Positions 35,925 to 50,984 of a stretch of 64,000 nucleotides of DNA are shown here, piece after piece (position 1 is the first letter of the stretch; every line of letters begins with the position of its first letter). The position numbers were made by a program, and so were the translations under genes. This DNA is from Lophius americanus (lineage: Eukaryota; Chordata; Actinopteri; Lophiiformes; Lophiidae), in NCBI GenBank assembly GCA_037951165.1, contig JBBDHG010000445.1:154001-218000 (forward strand), written 5' to 3'. The notes beneath the pieces were generated by a model. That model was given only the letters and a program-made list of their open reading frames with translations. It was not told the DNA's origin and did not search any database.

Positions 35925-38900
35925 CTACTGACGGGTGCCGGGCGGCAGAGTGAGGTTGGCCATCAGCTCATGCACCGAAGCAAATATTGTACACTCGCCT
36001 GAGGGAAAGAAAAGCAAGTGTGAGATCCCCCAGAAGCCTATTCCATAGTAACACAAAATAAATAACAAAAATGAAATGCACATATCTCGAATGTTAATCG
36101 TATCATAAAGAACAAATGTAAATTTGTAATGCTGGCTGAGGATCAACGAGTGCAAGATCAAAAATGTAAGCACTTAGTCAGACGGTGTCCTACTTCTTAG
36201 AGCTTTGACTCATCAGTTGCATCAGAATACATCAAATGAAAAAATCTACCACAGATTACTTGATTCTAATAGAACTGGTAACAAAGCCAGTGATATTAGT
36301 CAAATGTCGAGTTGTTTCATAGTTGTTACTACACAGATTACAATGACGGCCTCATCTAACGTTTCTGAGAGTCACACCTGACACATAAGAGAAGTAGGAG
36401 ATCAGCTTTCATGTGATGATGTCAGCGCTAGGATGGTAGCAGCACCGTCTCATTTGTATCGCTTAAAGTCTTTTAAGTAACTGTTCTGAGTGCATTAAAA
36501 GGAAATGGTTCGTAGACATAAGAGAGAAATGTCCCAACGTCTAAGTAATAGACCAGCCCCTGAAAGGCTTCAGTAAAAATAAAAGTAAGGACGGACATCA
36601 GATCCACTCAAAAAATGAAACTAGATTCTATTTGTAAACAAGGAAAAAAAAAAAAAAAAAAAAGGTAGAAAATCTTGATAGTTTTTTTTTTTTTTTTTTT
36701 TTTTAAAGGGGCAACATTTCAGTTCTTCATTGTTGTTGAAAGTTGTGTTGGAAAATACTGAACAATATTGAAGATCTCTTTCTGAAAGGAAAACCTCACC
36801 AATGAGCCTAAATCCAAATTGTGCAATACAATATAAAAATTGGAAGAAAAATTAACAAATTCTTTTAACGATTGTTGAAACTTTCATGGGAATAAAATGT
36901 ACCTGTTTTATGAGCTACGCTACAGGGACTAAATGTGAAAAAACAGACGGCCGGGACAGACCGAACCCATCTCTATAACCCTGTGGCAGACGATAAGAAC
37001 CTCAACGGTTAGCAAAATGACTTAGCAACAAGTACAGAATGAAAAATCCAACACTTATCAAACATTCTTCATGAAAGCAGCCTAGAATATTTCAGAGTGC
37101 GTGTCTGACCTTGTCTGGCAGGGTGAAGTTCACTGAATCTCTTCAGGATATTAGAGACCATGAGCGCTGCAGCTCCCGAGGAGCTGTGCTGGCGAGGTAT
37201 GTCGGCCTGCTGAGTGAGGCCTGTGGCCATGTCGTACACGATGGGCACGATGATGCTCACGGGCTCCTGAGGCACGGCAACGCGCTGGGTCAGCTGCAAC
37301 TGTGACACAACACAGACCGAACACACCGGGTCAGTTTGGTCGACGTGCTTCTAAACAAATTGTGTTCTGATTTTTGCAGAGTTGGTGGAGAGAATCTGCT
37401 GTCACGTACAAAGAAGAGCATCTTGGACTTGAGCACCACAGCGATGGTTCCAGGAGGGGCGATGGGGGGAGCACTGGGAGGGATGGTGAGACAGAACTGG
37501 ACATTCCACTTCAGCTGAACTGCCTGGTCAGGGAACTGCAGAGGAAGATTTTATTAAATCCTCATTTTCAAACACACATTTCCTTTCAATATAGGTAACA
37601 GTCCTTCATATAAAAAGAAAGAAAGGGGTGACTGCCCACCAGTTCCAGTTTCATGATGCGCACACAGTCCCTCAGGATGTTCGTGCGGGCCCCCAGCAGC
37701 TTTGTAAATGCATTCAAAGTGTTATATTTGAATGGAGGACCAGCAACCTAGAAAGAGGCCAATAGTAGAAGGATTAATGGAATAACTACGTGAGGACAGA
37801 TATGTGTTCCTAAAAGTGGCTTTTAAGGGCCATCTCTGACTAAATGACTTTAAAGAGAGGGGCTACACTACAACTGATGTATAAATATTTATGAGCTAAT
37901 GTTTGAATTATGATGATCTCACAAATACCAAATGCTTTCTTTCATGGAGGGGGAAAGGCTTCAACTGTGCAACTGTGGATTTCTTAAATGTATCTGTTTG
38001 CATAATGAATAAAGTGTATGCCATTTCAACTCACCCGTGTTTCAAAGAATTTCTCCAGCACCTGAAGCTCCTCTTGGGACCAGGGACCTGTGTTTTCTGG
38101 AGTGACCTTGAGCTGTAGTGTCTGGTAGTTCTTTTGATTGAGAGCCACCCTACACTTCAGCACGTCTGTTTTGAACATGATCACCCCCGGCTCATTTGAG
38201 TTTACGATAGATAACTGGAGGGAGAGTAGATGAAGAAGTCAGGTACACATGATGAAAATTGGAGGGGGAAATAAAACATCTGGACCACGCTGACATTTTC
38301 TGCAGGACTTACATTTAGCTCCCCTTGTATGATCCTTTGTAAGTGCCGTCTCATGATGACTGAACCCAGAAAGCGCTCAAGCGGCGAGCAGAGGTAGCTT
38401 CCTGCCAGGCCTGGCACCAGGCAGGGAGTAGGTGATGGGAGCAGAAGCACATGCAAGGCATTGTGGGTGAGGATGGTAGGAATGGAGGCAGCCCAGGGCC
38501 TTTGAGGTAGCTTGCGAGGTGGAGGCATACTGGTAGGCATGATCTGTGAACCTAAACCAAAGACGAAGAAGAGAGGAATTGACTTCTGATCATTCAGAAA
38601 CGGAGTCGCCTCGTTTGACCACTGACATGTTCCCGCGGTATTCTTCTTGGTCACAATTATATATATATAAAAAAAAGGATTTCTGGATCAATGTGAAAAA
38701 ACCTCTAGGTCATACTTACCAGTTCCAGCACGTGGAGAGTGAGGGTCGGGGATAGGGGAGTGCAGTGATGGGTTACCAGGGGACATGCCATGGATCCGTG
38801 CTCCAGGAGAAGGCCCTGAGACCTGGGGTGACCCGGGCCACTGACCTCTATGGCTGGGTGACACCATGGCATACGGAGAGCTGGGGTCCAGAGCGCCTAG

Positions 38901-41900
38901 GATGAAGTTTTAACAGCGGTCAACAACCACAAAACCCAAAGTTAAACACAGTTCAAAGAATAAACCACTGTGTGTCCATAAGCCACAGGCCTCCTGAAGT
39001 CTGCAACCTAGAGGTGCCTAAAGAAAATATTCCGATCAGCCGGTTCCAGCCCTCACCCAGGAGACCAGAATTACTAGCAAGCCAGCGACGTAGGCCACCC
39101 TACTGCTTACCGTGGGGACTGGCAAAGCTGGTCTGGCCCATGGCAATGCCCAGAGAAGACGGAGATGGGGTTGGCCCGAAAGGAGAGGGTGCCCTCAGAG
39201 CTCCACTAGGGGAGCCAGAGGTATGGATGTTCCCTGTACACACACACATACCAAATAGCTCATCAGACTCTGCAGTTGACAAGTTTCCCTAATGCAGGCG
39301 CGCGCACAAACACACACTTGGTAAAGCAGGGTGGGAGGGCTGTGGTCTCTGGCTGCCGGGCTGAGATGGAGAGGAATGGAAGGAGCAGAACTAAACGCAT
39401 GCTTAATTTCCCCCTTGGCTTTGACAGCTGTGCATGTTGCATGAGAAACACAACTAATCTCGTGGTTTCACAAAACACACGCACACATGGCGGCTTTCCT
39501 TCATTCGCTGCGACAGGAAGTGTGATGATAATAACGTAATGCATGCAAAAACAATGAGGCGTTCTTCATAATCCTGAATGGAAGGCTGACAAGCTCTGAC
39601 AAAAAGAACACGCGAGTCACCCAAACATACGTTCCTAAACTAACACCAAGTACAACGCCTGCCATTACCTGGGGACTGGGTGGGCATCATGGATGGTGAG
39701 GGAGCTACATTAGCGTGGTAGTTCGGGGGTGGCGAAGTGAGGGGAGGATAGACACCTCCCACTCCCCCTCTCATAGTCTGTGGCTGCTGCTGAGCTTGCA
39801 ACTGGTTCACCAGACTGTCCATCACGTTAACACCCACCGGTGAGGGGGGGTTATCGTCTTCATTGACAGAGCGCCTGCGAGCATCTTCATTACTGTCTAC
39901 AAACATGTTGAGGAACGTCTAAACAGGAAGAGAAATTAGTTTATTAGTAAAATACTTACAAAAAGATAAATAAAAAGAGCTGCCTGATTTAGTCTATTTG
40001 AGTGACAATCCCATCAAGTTCTCAAGAAAGAATTAAACACCTTCTCACACAAGAGAGATTATAAGGGAACTACGCGGTTAGCTGAGCTTTAAGAGTGAAT
40101 GCTAGGGTGATTTAGCATTACTCTTGTGGTGGTCGGTGCTCCAAATAAAATCCGCCTCTAAGGACCGGCGAAACCCATAGATGAATAAAGTGAAAGTAAT
40201 AGGATAGAAATAAAATTCTGGTTCCACCTCTGAATAATGTATTAAACTCAGACACAAAGGTTTGTGCCACAAATACAAAGCATCAATTGTGTTTAACTTC
40301 AGTTTAATTAACCGGTTACACTGATTTATGGCTTTTAATTTCTCACGTGACATGAGTAAGTGCAATATGATGAAATTGAATGACGCTTCTTGGTGTGCTG
40401 GTTCGATAACCGTTTCAGATTATTATTTTTTGTAATTTGCATCATCACATATGTTTGTTTTGTTGAACCTTTATCAGATAGTCGAGTGCAGCAAAACTGA
40501 AAAAAAGAAAAGAAATTATGGAGGGAATAGTTCTCAGTTCTAGGCAAAAAGAAGAAAAATCAAGACTCATTTTATCCAGAATCACTCAGCCCTAATTACC
40601 ACTGGGAATCCTAAACGCCCCCATAAACTGTTTATGCAAAACTTTTCTAATATCATATCGTACTGCTGCAGAGGTGGAGACGGTGGAGGTTTATGTAAAC
40701 ATTACAGGTAGACATTTGTTTCTGTTCCCAGGTAACGTTCGTTCGTTAGCATCTCGTTAAGTGTGGTATACCTTCAGTCCAGGAGCAGCAAAGAAGCCCT
40801 CCACAATCTTAGTGTTGTCAAAAAGACTGTAGGCTCCATCTCTGATGGCCACCACACCACGGCTGCGGCAATAGATGTCTATGCAGTAAATGTTTCGGAA
40901 CGCCAGGCGGATGTGTGTGGCGGACTGCGGTAAGATGGAGAAGCACTGGTAGGCAGTATTGGTGCGCTGCGTCAGGCCCAGCATGGGCACCGTTGGGAGC
41001 TTGTTGATTGCATTCAGAGGGGCCTGTGTGTCAAAGAGCACCTGAGGGAGAAATAGATAAAAGGAAATGTTAGTTCTGAAACAACACTAACACTCACATG
41101 AATAAAGGCTAAATTGATGTTTTCAAATAATCTTTTGAACCTGCAGACATGAGAGGAACTTGAATCAAGCAATGTACCAGCAATTTAACAAGAAACACAG
41201 TGTAACAGTTTTCAGGTACGAGTTCCTGCTGCAGCATCGTAATTCCCCTTTTATATCTTATTGTATCTTTCCTCCACGAAGGTTCATGGCCGTGTGGCAA
41301 GTTATTTTGCAGGAGCAGGAAAAAAAAATAAAAATAAATAGTGGTTCTCAAACTTTTTGAAAAAATTCAGTTTGAGACGATGAAAAAATAAATGTCAGCA
41401 GTATCCATCAAATATAATATATATCAGCCTCATTTTAGTTAGGTAGGTAGTTGAATACATCAAAATTAGGCAAACATAATTACGTGGAACCGATAAAGCA
41501 GTTTATACCAAAGTGTGGCTACATTTTCATAACAGTGTACCTGCAGCAGCTGAACCACATTTGGACTCTTGTTAAACATCTCCTGTAGCTGATGAAGGAT
41601 GATGTTATGGCAGTTGGAGCAGCCGGAGTTTGGCCCCACCGTGCCCAGGGAGAGGTGGAAACGCTGGCTGCTGGAGTTCCACTGGATGGTGACCGAGCTT
41701 CCCTTGGTGGAGCCGTAGCACAGCACCAGCTTACGGTAATTATAGAGACGCACCTCGGAGAATAGACTGAGGTAAGACGGCAACTCTGGGGAATCAAGAA
41801 GTCACAACAGTAAGCTGAATTTAATGCCGTTTGAAGACAAGAATATGTTGCATCTTCATTCAGATTTTTCTTTACAGGTGACCAAACGTGTACCTGGCAG

Positions 41901-44900
41901 CGCACGAGAGAAGTTGAGAACACACTGGTAGAGCTGACTGATGGCACTCCAGTCATTAAGGAACATCTCTACCACCTTACGCCCGCCCACCGGCTCCGAC
42001 AGAGGGTTTTCGTAGGTCAGATACACGTGCCGTGTTGAAGCTGCGAGAAGGGATGAATACATTATGCTATTGGAATACATCTAGCCACTGTCAAAGAGTT
42101 TGATGCATAAACTCCACCAGGTGAACTACAGCGGCACCCCTAATGTAAGTTATTTGGAAAAAATTGGGTAAATACAACCCAAATGTCAAACCCTGGTAAA
42201 CAAGTCACCAGTCATGACTTCCTCTAACTCCTACCAACAAACCTGTTCAGGGTTCAATGGGGATTTTTTTTGCAAATTTAAGAACTTTCCTAGTATTTTG
42301 ATGCCCTTTTCTCAATTTTCCTTTAAAATGCGTTTCATTTTAATCCATACAAAAAAATATTTCTATAATGAAATATAATTTAGATTCATTATTTATTTAT
42401 ATTTAGAATAATGATGAATATAATCTAATTTGACAGACAATGGGTAAATTATTTTTAATTCAATCCAACCTCAAAAACTACTAAAAACTAAATTATCGTC
42501 ACCAACCAATAGATAAATGATGACGATGGGAAAATATTGCATCACTTTAAACAGACATATTGTACATGATTCGTGGTAATGACCTGTTTGACTATAAAAA
42601 GTGAACACTGTCCCTGAAACACCGTTCTACATGTTTCGCTCTTAACTGTATCTCACACCGTCCTAGAATCTACATTAAAGATTTCTGAATGAGGTTTAAT
42701 CTCATTTTATTATTACTGTGTAACAAATGGTTAATATCCAAATATTATCATTAAATGTACATTTTTGGGGATGAATTTGGAAAACTGTTTCTGATGTTCA
42801 CCTTGCTCTTTGCTGTTGGTACTGTTGAGAGGACAGTTGGCCAGAACCAGTTCAGCCACCCAGGTCCGGTTGTTCCTCCCCTGTAGTCGGACGGTGCAGT
42901 CCAACAGGGAACGCCCTAAAGCTCTCCTTGTCTCGTCTCCCACACCATTACAGGGAGGAATCCTGCAGGGAAAACAAAACACATAAAGTGTTAATTATTC
43001 AAAATAAACCAGATGCATTGTGTGTGTGTGTGTGTGTGTGTGTGCTCGTGTATTAATTACTTCAGCAGGCGAATTGCATGGCTGCTGCCGTCTCCTTCCA
43101 CTTGGACACCCTGGTTTGGGATCTCCATGTTGGACAGCTGTTCAAAGATATACAGCATTAGCCACAGAACACATGACTGGCGATGCTGTGGTCCAGACAC
43201 ATCACACCTTTACCTCTGTCCTGAGACCAATGAAAGGCATGTTGGTGTCACACATTGCTACAAGGTGAGCCAGCACTTTGTTGAAGGCACACATTTCTCC
43301 AGAGCGCTTCGGCTTCTTTGGTTCCGAGTCCCCCTGGTCCCCTGACATCTACAGGACAACAGAAACAAATCACAAATTTAAGGATATTCTTTTCAATGAA
43401 GTCCCCCAGCTGGGCACATGTTCTTTTTCCTAACCGTGGTTTATCTCGTATTCTCAATATCGACGATAAACTCCTACAAATGTTATATTTCGTCATTTGC
43501 ATACAAGATTTTCATCACCTAAATGAATTATCAACTGGTGATTAAGTACTCTATCAATGACTACCTTTCTCTTAGTGCCAGGTCGGGCCCCTCTTCCTGC
43601 CGTTTCCTGGACAAGTTGTTCTAGACTGGGTTTGAAGTGCTGCAGGAGTTGTGCACAAATGGGCCCATCCTCTCCTTCCAACTGAGACACCGACAGGAAT
43701 GAGTACTTGTACTGCAGCGTCGTGGGATTGCTAGGCACTTCAAGCATTTCCACCACCTACAGAAAACGGAGGAAGAGAGGGGGGCAATTGGGAAGATCCA
43801 AGACAAGAGACGCAAGTTTTGATTTTAAAGTATTATTCTCAAGTTATTTTGGTTTGGAGCTTTTCGGAGATGTATGGGCTGTGAAACTCACAATGTAGTA
43901 CTGCGGAAGACGCGTGAGCTTAATGAAGAGTTTGTGTTTGGACAAGTCGCCAACAGGGTGAGAATCCGAGTTGGAGAGGTGAAGGACATCAGTACACACA
44001 GTGGGAAGGTGTTTCACAGACTGCCGACAGCGCTGCTCCCCCAACCAGAACCTTATCACAGAGACAAAAGAAATCCAGTGTTCAAAACGGACACAACTAA
44101 TCACAGCAATCAAAATGTTCACTAATATTTGAAAGCCCCAAAATTGTTGACCGAAACTCATGTTGCCTCCCATTTAACCTAGTGTTGCTGCCAAGAGCGC
44201 CACTAATGACCGCAATTAGTCACTTAACCGGCTTTTATCGTTTCCTCCGTGACCTGTCTCTGTAAGCTTTCATTCACAAAACAATGCTTTAAACTAGAGG
44301 TGGCAGACTCGATCAAAGACGAGGCTGAAGTCAAAGATGGAGACCACACCGAGGGCTGAACAGCACTCTACTTGGCCGTGTTTAAACTGAGGTATTATGA
44401 CAAATGTATTCTTATTCGGTTTACTAATTTCATAGAATTCTGACCAGACAAACGGATTACAAAATAATGAAACAACTGATTAAATTCAGCCTGACACATT
44501 TTTATGTCTCCCTCTCTATCAGCACCGTTTCAGAGAATATTTTCCAATGAAAAAACGTTATTTCCAGGTTTTTCATTAAAATCCACAAAAAGGAGCTTTA
44601 AATGACTCTTGGTAAATGGCTGGGCTGATTTGACCTCCTCTTTCTTCTGTCACAATAAAACAGTAAAAGTAGTAAGTTGCTTCTCGTATCTGTTCCTACA
44701 GTCAGGAGCAGCTGCTCCTCAGAAAACATTAACGGTCATATATATACTGAGGAGGACTGGATGGAAACTGAGGAGTTGGGCATACTTCAGTTGCTGAAGC
44801 CAAGGTGTGATGCGCTTCATATCGTCATTGATGGTCTTTTCGATGTCGTCCACCATGGATTGATCTAGAGAGACAACAATTGAAGGAATGAAGCTCAGCA

Positions 44901-47900
44901 AACAGTAGAATTTAAACAGTAGCAAAAGCATTAACTTAAATAGTAAAGTAGGTAATGATTTTACTATGACGTAAAAACAAATAATATAAACACAACCCCA
45001 AAGAAAAGCATCACTGGAACCAATACGATGAATAAGCAAAACAATTAATTTTACATTTGCCATCACTTACCTAATCCGTACAGCATGGGTTGGAACATTC
45101 CAGAGTGCAGGTCAACAAAAATGTGTAAGCACTCGGATCGGCCGCAGGGCTCAAGGATTGGAATGACAAGCGTTGGTAAAGCGGTCTCAATGAACGCTAA
45201 AATAAACAAGCACAATTGTAACATTATAGTGCATTAATTAAAAGAATGTGATTAGGGGATGACAAGACAACAAATCTGTATGAGATTATGGGAATTTTAT
45301 CCCCACGATCAATCAGAATTAAGACCAATGCAGTCATCCTATTTGATCATTCCAGGCTATTAGGGGAATTCAGAGGTCACAAGGCTGCATCTGCTATTGG
45401 AGACAAAACTGATTTGCGTGTTTTTGTACAATTACTACCAAAGACTGTAACTGTTTATCAGGAAACGGTAAATACATACAGTTGTCACATGGATTGCTGC
45501 CCTTCAAAATGGCCTTTAGCTCCTGTAGCTTCTGATGGGATCGTGCGTGCACACTGTCGATCAGAAGTTTCTCCACTGACAAATGGTCAATCTACACAAT
45601 AAAGCGAGAGAAAGGAGACAACATTTAAATGTAAGATATTTATTCATGGAGTCAATATATATTAAACTGAAAACATAATTTTTGAAAACATAGATCCTCC
45701 TCACCTTCATGGCTCTCTCCATTAACTTAGAGTCACAGGCAGGGAGAGGAGGCTCATGGGATATTTGTAATGGCTTCGATCCATCGGATTCATCGATCTT
45801 GATAGTGACTTTATGAATAGACGCCGTACCCGTTTTCCTACCCAAAACATGTTGGCTGGAGAAACAGAGAAAAAGAAATGTAAGTTTAAGAACCAGGTCA
45901 AGCTTTCCCTCGTAGTTTGTTATTGGCTGTTTTTAGAGGACACTCTGTTCTCGCACGCACAAGTCAAGATAATTCATGAATCTTACTTCCAGACAGAAAG
46001 CGTGAGGTATTTTGCTGGCACATATCTGTCCTCCTGCACCAAGTCTCCCCATCGCTCACGAATCAACATCAGGGTCTGAGAGTGGAGAACCTCAAGCTGC
46101 AGTGACAGACAAAAGGAGTCTGGAAGAAATTGTGGTTAAAGAAAACAAGTGTGGGGAAAACAACCAATACAGATGAATAAAGTACTGCTCCCATATTTCC
46201 CCTGACATTCAAAACACACTTCCTTAAAGCATTAAAAGAGAATTTGTCTCCGGCACAGACTGATCTTCTTTCACATGCAGCACAGCTAGCGCTGGTCGGG
46301 GAAATGCAGAGAAGACACGTACTGATTAGCATGACGATGAGCAGAGGCGTCCTCAACTCGTATGCTTCATTAGGGTCTTTGATATGAATGCCAACAAGGT
46401 GACGTCTCTCTTTATATTTTACTTGAGATTGATGAGTGATAAGTACTCTGACTCTTATGAGGACTAAGATGCTACTTCCTTCTGCCCTTTTGGACTGAAA
46501 GTGTCTAAGTTTGCCTCATTGAAGACTCTTCTTGTACAAGGGCTTTGAATCAGTACTTAATACAACATAAAGTAGTAACAACCGATACCTGCATTCATTC
46601 TTTTTGTATGGTGAACTAAAAAAAAGAGAGAAGCTATTTAAATGGATTTCCTTGCAGCCAATCACTGCAAGCTACCTTCAGTTAATTGGTGAAGATGAGG
46701 ACGTGTATTTAACTGATTTGTAGAAAATTTACATTAAAAGGCATTAGTCATAGGTCATAGTAATAATGCTTAATTTATGTTAGATATTAAACAAAAAATG
46801 ATAGGTTTCAATGGCAACAATATACTATAAATTTAGAAACAGAAGAGGCACAACTATGTAAGAAAAAATTCTTTGTTGTATACCGACGATTGTATCGTCA
46901 TGCAGCTTATAATAAATCTTTTATTTTCAGCAGCATGAATACATGACAGAAGAAGTTGCTGTTTCTAAGATCAGGAGACGGAAGCACACATCTACATCAG
47001 GGATTAATTAGACCTTACATGACCCGTCTTGGTGGCAGGTTAGGAAGAGTACAGTGCTGGCTTTTCTCTCCAAGTAACAATGGGCTTTGTTGATTGAGGA
47101 TTAATTAAAAGAAGAGGGGCTGGAAGAAGGATGCTATCCTGCAGCTGTGTTTCTCATTGGAATGCTGCACGCGTCTGCTTGACGACTCAATACTCTGTAT
47201 GCTCCAGCACACGCTCTACTGCGGTACTTCACATCTAACTGGGACTAAAGCCAATTTGTTTTGTGCAAGTCGAACAGAGTTGTGTGTCCATGCGTGTGTG
47301 TGTGCATGTGTGTGCGCGCATATAAACGAAGATCCAGAAAGGATACGCAAACAGTTGTACATGTCTTGAAGCGGCTTTTCATCTGCACACAAACGGGCCT
47401 GGACCAACTCGTGGATGAAGTTCACCTGCAAACTGTGGACCAGGGCTCGGCCGTCTGTCAATATAGAGGGGGGAGGGTGAAATGTGTGTGTATGTGAGGG
47501 AATGGGGTTACAAGATAAGTCAATCAAAAGGAGAAAGATTAACAAAGAAGTGTTTTATCACCCTGTTTGTCAATGGCATCCACTGTGCTGTGCTACATAG
47601 ATGGACGAGTGTATACCTACCTCCAGTTTCATTGTCCTCCACCAGAATCTCCAACTTCAGCAACCTCCAGGGAATATCAGGGTCATCTCCCATCACAGTC
47701 AAAGTAGCCTCAAACTCTCCTTCCACACGAAACTTTACGCGGCCATTAGCTTCACAAAGGGAAACCCAGTCACATATCAAATGCAGCTGAACACAAACAT
47801 ACAAAGAGCTCAGTTAAAAATTAACGCATGACATGAGCAGCTTACCAACTGTGAGGTTTGCGAGCTGAGGTGGTAAGTCTGTGGTGACAAGGCGGTGTCG

Positions 47901-50282
47901 TAGAATCTGATTAAGCTGGCTCAGTGTGGTCTGCTTCTCAGTCTTGGTTATTGGGTCAGGAGGAATGATCTTATCCTTTACAGACGGACAAAGAGAACAT
48001 TACAAGCACAAAAGAATAAAAACATTTTTTCCCAGGTCACACGTTTTTCTCTCATGTAGGAAGGATAGCAGTCCTAGAATGTGTACGTTTGGAAGACTTA
48101 CTCGTATACATGTGGGCAAGCGTGGGTATGACCCAGTGGTGAGAACGTCAATGGCAAACGGGATGGCAAAGCTAGGCAGGCGAGCATGCACCAGCGCATC
48201 TCTGGCCAGTGATGCCAGCCTATCTGCTGTATCCACAAACAGAATGGTTTGCTGATCCAAGAAGCTGGAAATCATCTGTAACCATAGATACGGAGTAATG
48301 AAGACAGAAAAGAGTACCAGGAAGTTTATTGTAGCCTGTTGAGCAGCTGGAAAGTTAGAGCAAATTACAAAATTTAACTAAACAGAGTGATATTGAGGAA
48401 GCCAAATTGCACTTAACGTACCGCGCACTTCTCAACCTTCCCTGCGTTGCTTGCCCATTTCACTAGAGATAGCAGTCGCACAAAGAGCTGTCTTGTTCGA
48501 CTAGCAAACTGGACAATCTCAATTTTTCTGAAAAAGAAACAGGTGATGTCAGTAATCCAATGACAACATGAAAATGACAAATAAGGGAATCGATAAACAA
48601 TCTAAGACATATACCTCTCCATGTCCGTTTTTCTGGGAAGTCTGAAAAGAAAAAGAGAAAGTCAGTTAGATTTTTACCATTTCCTTAAAGTAGAGGGACA
48701 ATCATAATACCTGCCCAAATGCTGTGAGTCCCTGCATGAAAGTCTGCTTTGGTTTAATGAAAGTTTATTATCGTTTCTAATAGTAACTGGCAGAATAGGT
48801 ACCAAAACAGAGAGGAACTAACTTCAGCTCACAGATGGAACCAGGTGCTGCTTGTGCAATAAAAGTACAACATTCATGTGAACAAGCATGCTTTAACTTT
48901 CACAGAAAAAAGTCGCACCTCCATGATTCCCGTCATACAATAGGACGTAAAAAACCCGACAGCAGATTAGTGTTGAATAATGTTTTAGTTTGAGATGTTC
49001 AGTAAGGACAATACAGTTGATAAATCAACATTGAAAGCGCCATGACGGCGACATTTTCAGCTGTTCACTAGCTTACTCACTGGAATGACAGTGTTATGTC
49101 GCAAGTCTGTTCACACATACATCAAATTTGACAACTTTAAATGATAAATTTTATACATGTTCAGTACATTTAATGAATGTCATTATAGGTATTTTCCAGT
49201 AAACTGAACAAGTATTGCAAAACGCAATAAAACATAAGAAAATTCACTGCAAAACCAGACCCTGCTGACCGGTATCGGCAGCTGTCAGACGAATGTATAC
49301 AGCAGAATAAATAGTGAAACTAATGTGGGCGTGATGGTGTAATTGAAGCAGTGACATAAACCTGGACTGCTTCACTGTACAAATCATTAAAGAACCTACG
49401 AGTAGATTAGTAGTAGTGCTGTTGCATTGAGAATTTCCACATTGATTGAGCATCAATCACATCGTTTCCATAAGAGATTGTTTTTGCAAAAAACTTTTTA
49501 AGTTTTAATACTAAAACAGTTAGCGCACCAATCCTGACAAAGCTGGAACACTTTGATTTACAATTTTTTATACGTGCTGTCAAAATTATAAAAAGTTGAG
49601 CAAGTCAACTGAATACCAGACAGAATAATTTCAAGTACAGTACTGGAGTAAATGTACGTAGTTACTGTTTAATACTGCTAATATCCCTATTAAAAAGAAA
49701 GCCAAACCCTCGATTTAAAAAAACATGATGATTATTTATTATTATTATGACAGCTATACGGTTGAGTACACATACCAAAGATTCAAAAACAGGTACAGTA
49801 CTTCGGCAAAGTATTACGTTACCACTACTGTTAATATCCCTTTAGAAAAAAGCTCTTAAAAACGTGACGTTTAACTGTCCGCCCCCTTACACATCACTGG
49901 CTGTTTTCTTGACGTGCTATCCACTTTAAAGATGTCTGTCGTAAAAATGAAAAACACATCCTATATTTCCCCTTAGGTTCATGTTATTTTAATAACATTT
50001 TTCTTTTATTTTTGTATCTAAAAGTAAAGAGTTATCTGATTATCCCACCGCTGTTTGCTGACCTGCTATCCTAGTTATCTTTGAGGCCTACCGCTCATAT
50101 ACTTACAGTTCCGCCAGCAGGGTAATTTCATGGTAGGTCCTCTGGAGAAGAAACTCAATCAGCAGGCTCAGTCGGACCCCCTGTGTGGCCGGGGTCCCGG
50201 GTGGTGGTGGTTGTGGACCAGAGACCACTGGACCTCCGAGTGGGACAAGCTGCCCATCTGACCCAATCTGCACTGGAGCCAT
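35925..50282 (-). CDS. med14: Mediator complex subunit 14 (MED14), 29 exons
   Basis: Backbone subunit linking head, middle and tail of Mediator, the RNA polymerase II co-activator. Exons 5' to 3': 50107-50282, 48615-48641, 48422-48527, 48102-48275, 47846-47975, 47621-47749, 47347-47454, 45987-46119, 45705-45855, 45480-45591, 45071-45196, 44786-44864, 43892-44051, 43565-43756, 43214-43348, 43061-43137, 42802-42962, 41894-42040, 41541-41785, 40772-41041, 39669-39918, 39111-39233, 38720-38896, 38313-38551, 38035-38214, 37640-37747, 37410-37535, 37110-37299, 35925-35998. All phases agree; total 1,434 residues against about 1,454 in human. It starts MAPVQIGSDGQLVPLGG and ends NLTLPPGTRQ. Highly conserved blocks include MISSFLDQQTILFVDTADRL, VKFRVEGEFEATLTVMGDD and GTVGPNSGCSNCHN. 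A Ser/Pro-rich linker spans about residues 950-1140. The first exon lacks the Ala-rich stretch of the human N-terminus. Confidence 0.97.
36644..36704. repeat. A20 and T23 homopolymers in inverted arrangement
   Basis: A run of 20 A (36,644-36,663) and a run of 23 T (36,682-36,704) are separated by 18 bp, inside the last med14 intron. They can pair as a hairpin; assembly errors are also possible at such runs. Confidence 0.85.
43018..43044. repeat. GT microsatellite close to a med14 splice donor
   Basis: (TG)n of about 13 units in the intron 16 bp past the donor side of the med14 exon ending at 43,061 on the minus strand. Confidence 0.9.
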
Positions 50283-50600
50283 TTTGCAATGATGGTACGG
50301 ACTAGTTAGCTTGATGCACACCCACCGCTACAACGGAAAAATATCGATTTTCAGTCGCTAACTCCTCCAGAAATGTATTCAATCACAGTCTCGCAACATT
50401 TCTTTCAGGAGACGGGCTTCTTAGGGCGGACTTGATTCACCCGTTCAAGAGTAACCTCTATAATGCGCCAAATGTGGTCAATCATTACGGAGAAGACTCA
50501 CTGCCGCTCAGCCGCCATCTTTGCTGTGAGGAGCCTGACCGTCGGACGGCGGGAAATAAAAGCCGGACTGGAGACCTAAGGAGCGGCGGGGATTGTGTTT
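50283..50600 (-). promoter_or_regulatory. med14: Presumed med14 promoter / 5' UTR
   Basis: CpG-containing sequence directly upstream of the med14 ATG. It includes gcgggaaat at about 50,549-50,557, an E2F-like site by consensus only. No TATA box is obvious. No convincing plus-strand gene starts here, so a shared bidirectional promoter is not supported. Confidence 0.4.
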
Positions 50601-50984
50601 TACCAAAAACTTTATTCAACATTATACATTTAGATTTTTCCTTTCTTTGAAATACTCACTGAAAAGCTACAAAACAAAGCAAAAAGCCATTTCCGTAAGG
50701 TAATCACAAAAATTAAGTTGTTATGACCAGAAAGCAAAAAGGCTGTTTGAAAGATTGAGCAAGGTTCATTTGTTTGTTTATGTTTGTCAGCAAGATCACG
50801 GAACGGAAAAAAACTTATCGAACTATTTGTAGGACATTTAATCCGGAAAAATGATACCATTTTGGTGCTGTTACGTCATGACTCCACGACATGACGTCAC
50901 AATAACGTATTTTAAACCTCTTTAAGATTGGGCAGCTCTGTGAGATCATTATGGGCAATCTTAAACTGCATCTTTAACCAGAAA

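Noticed and set aside
50283..50650. A bidirectional promoter with a plus-strand gene starting near 50,430
   Set aside because: The plus-strand open frame has no splice-supported continuation or recognisable protein.
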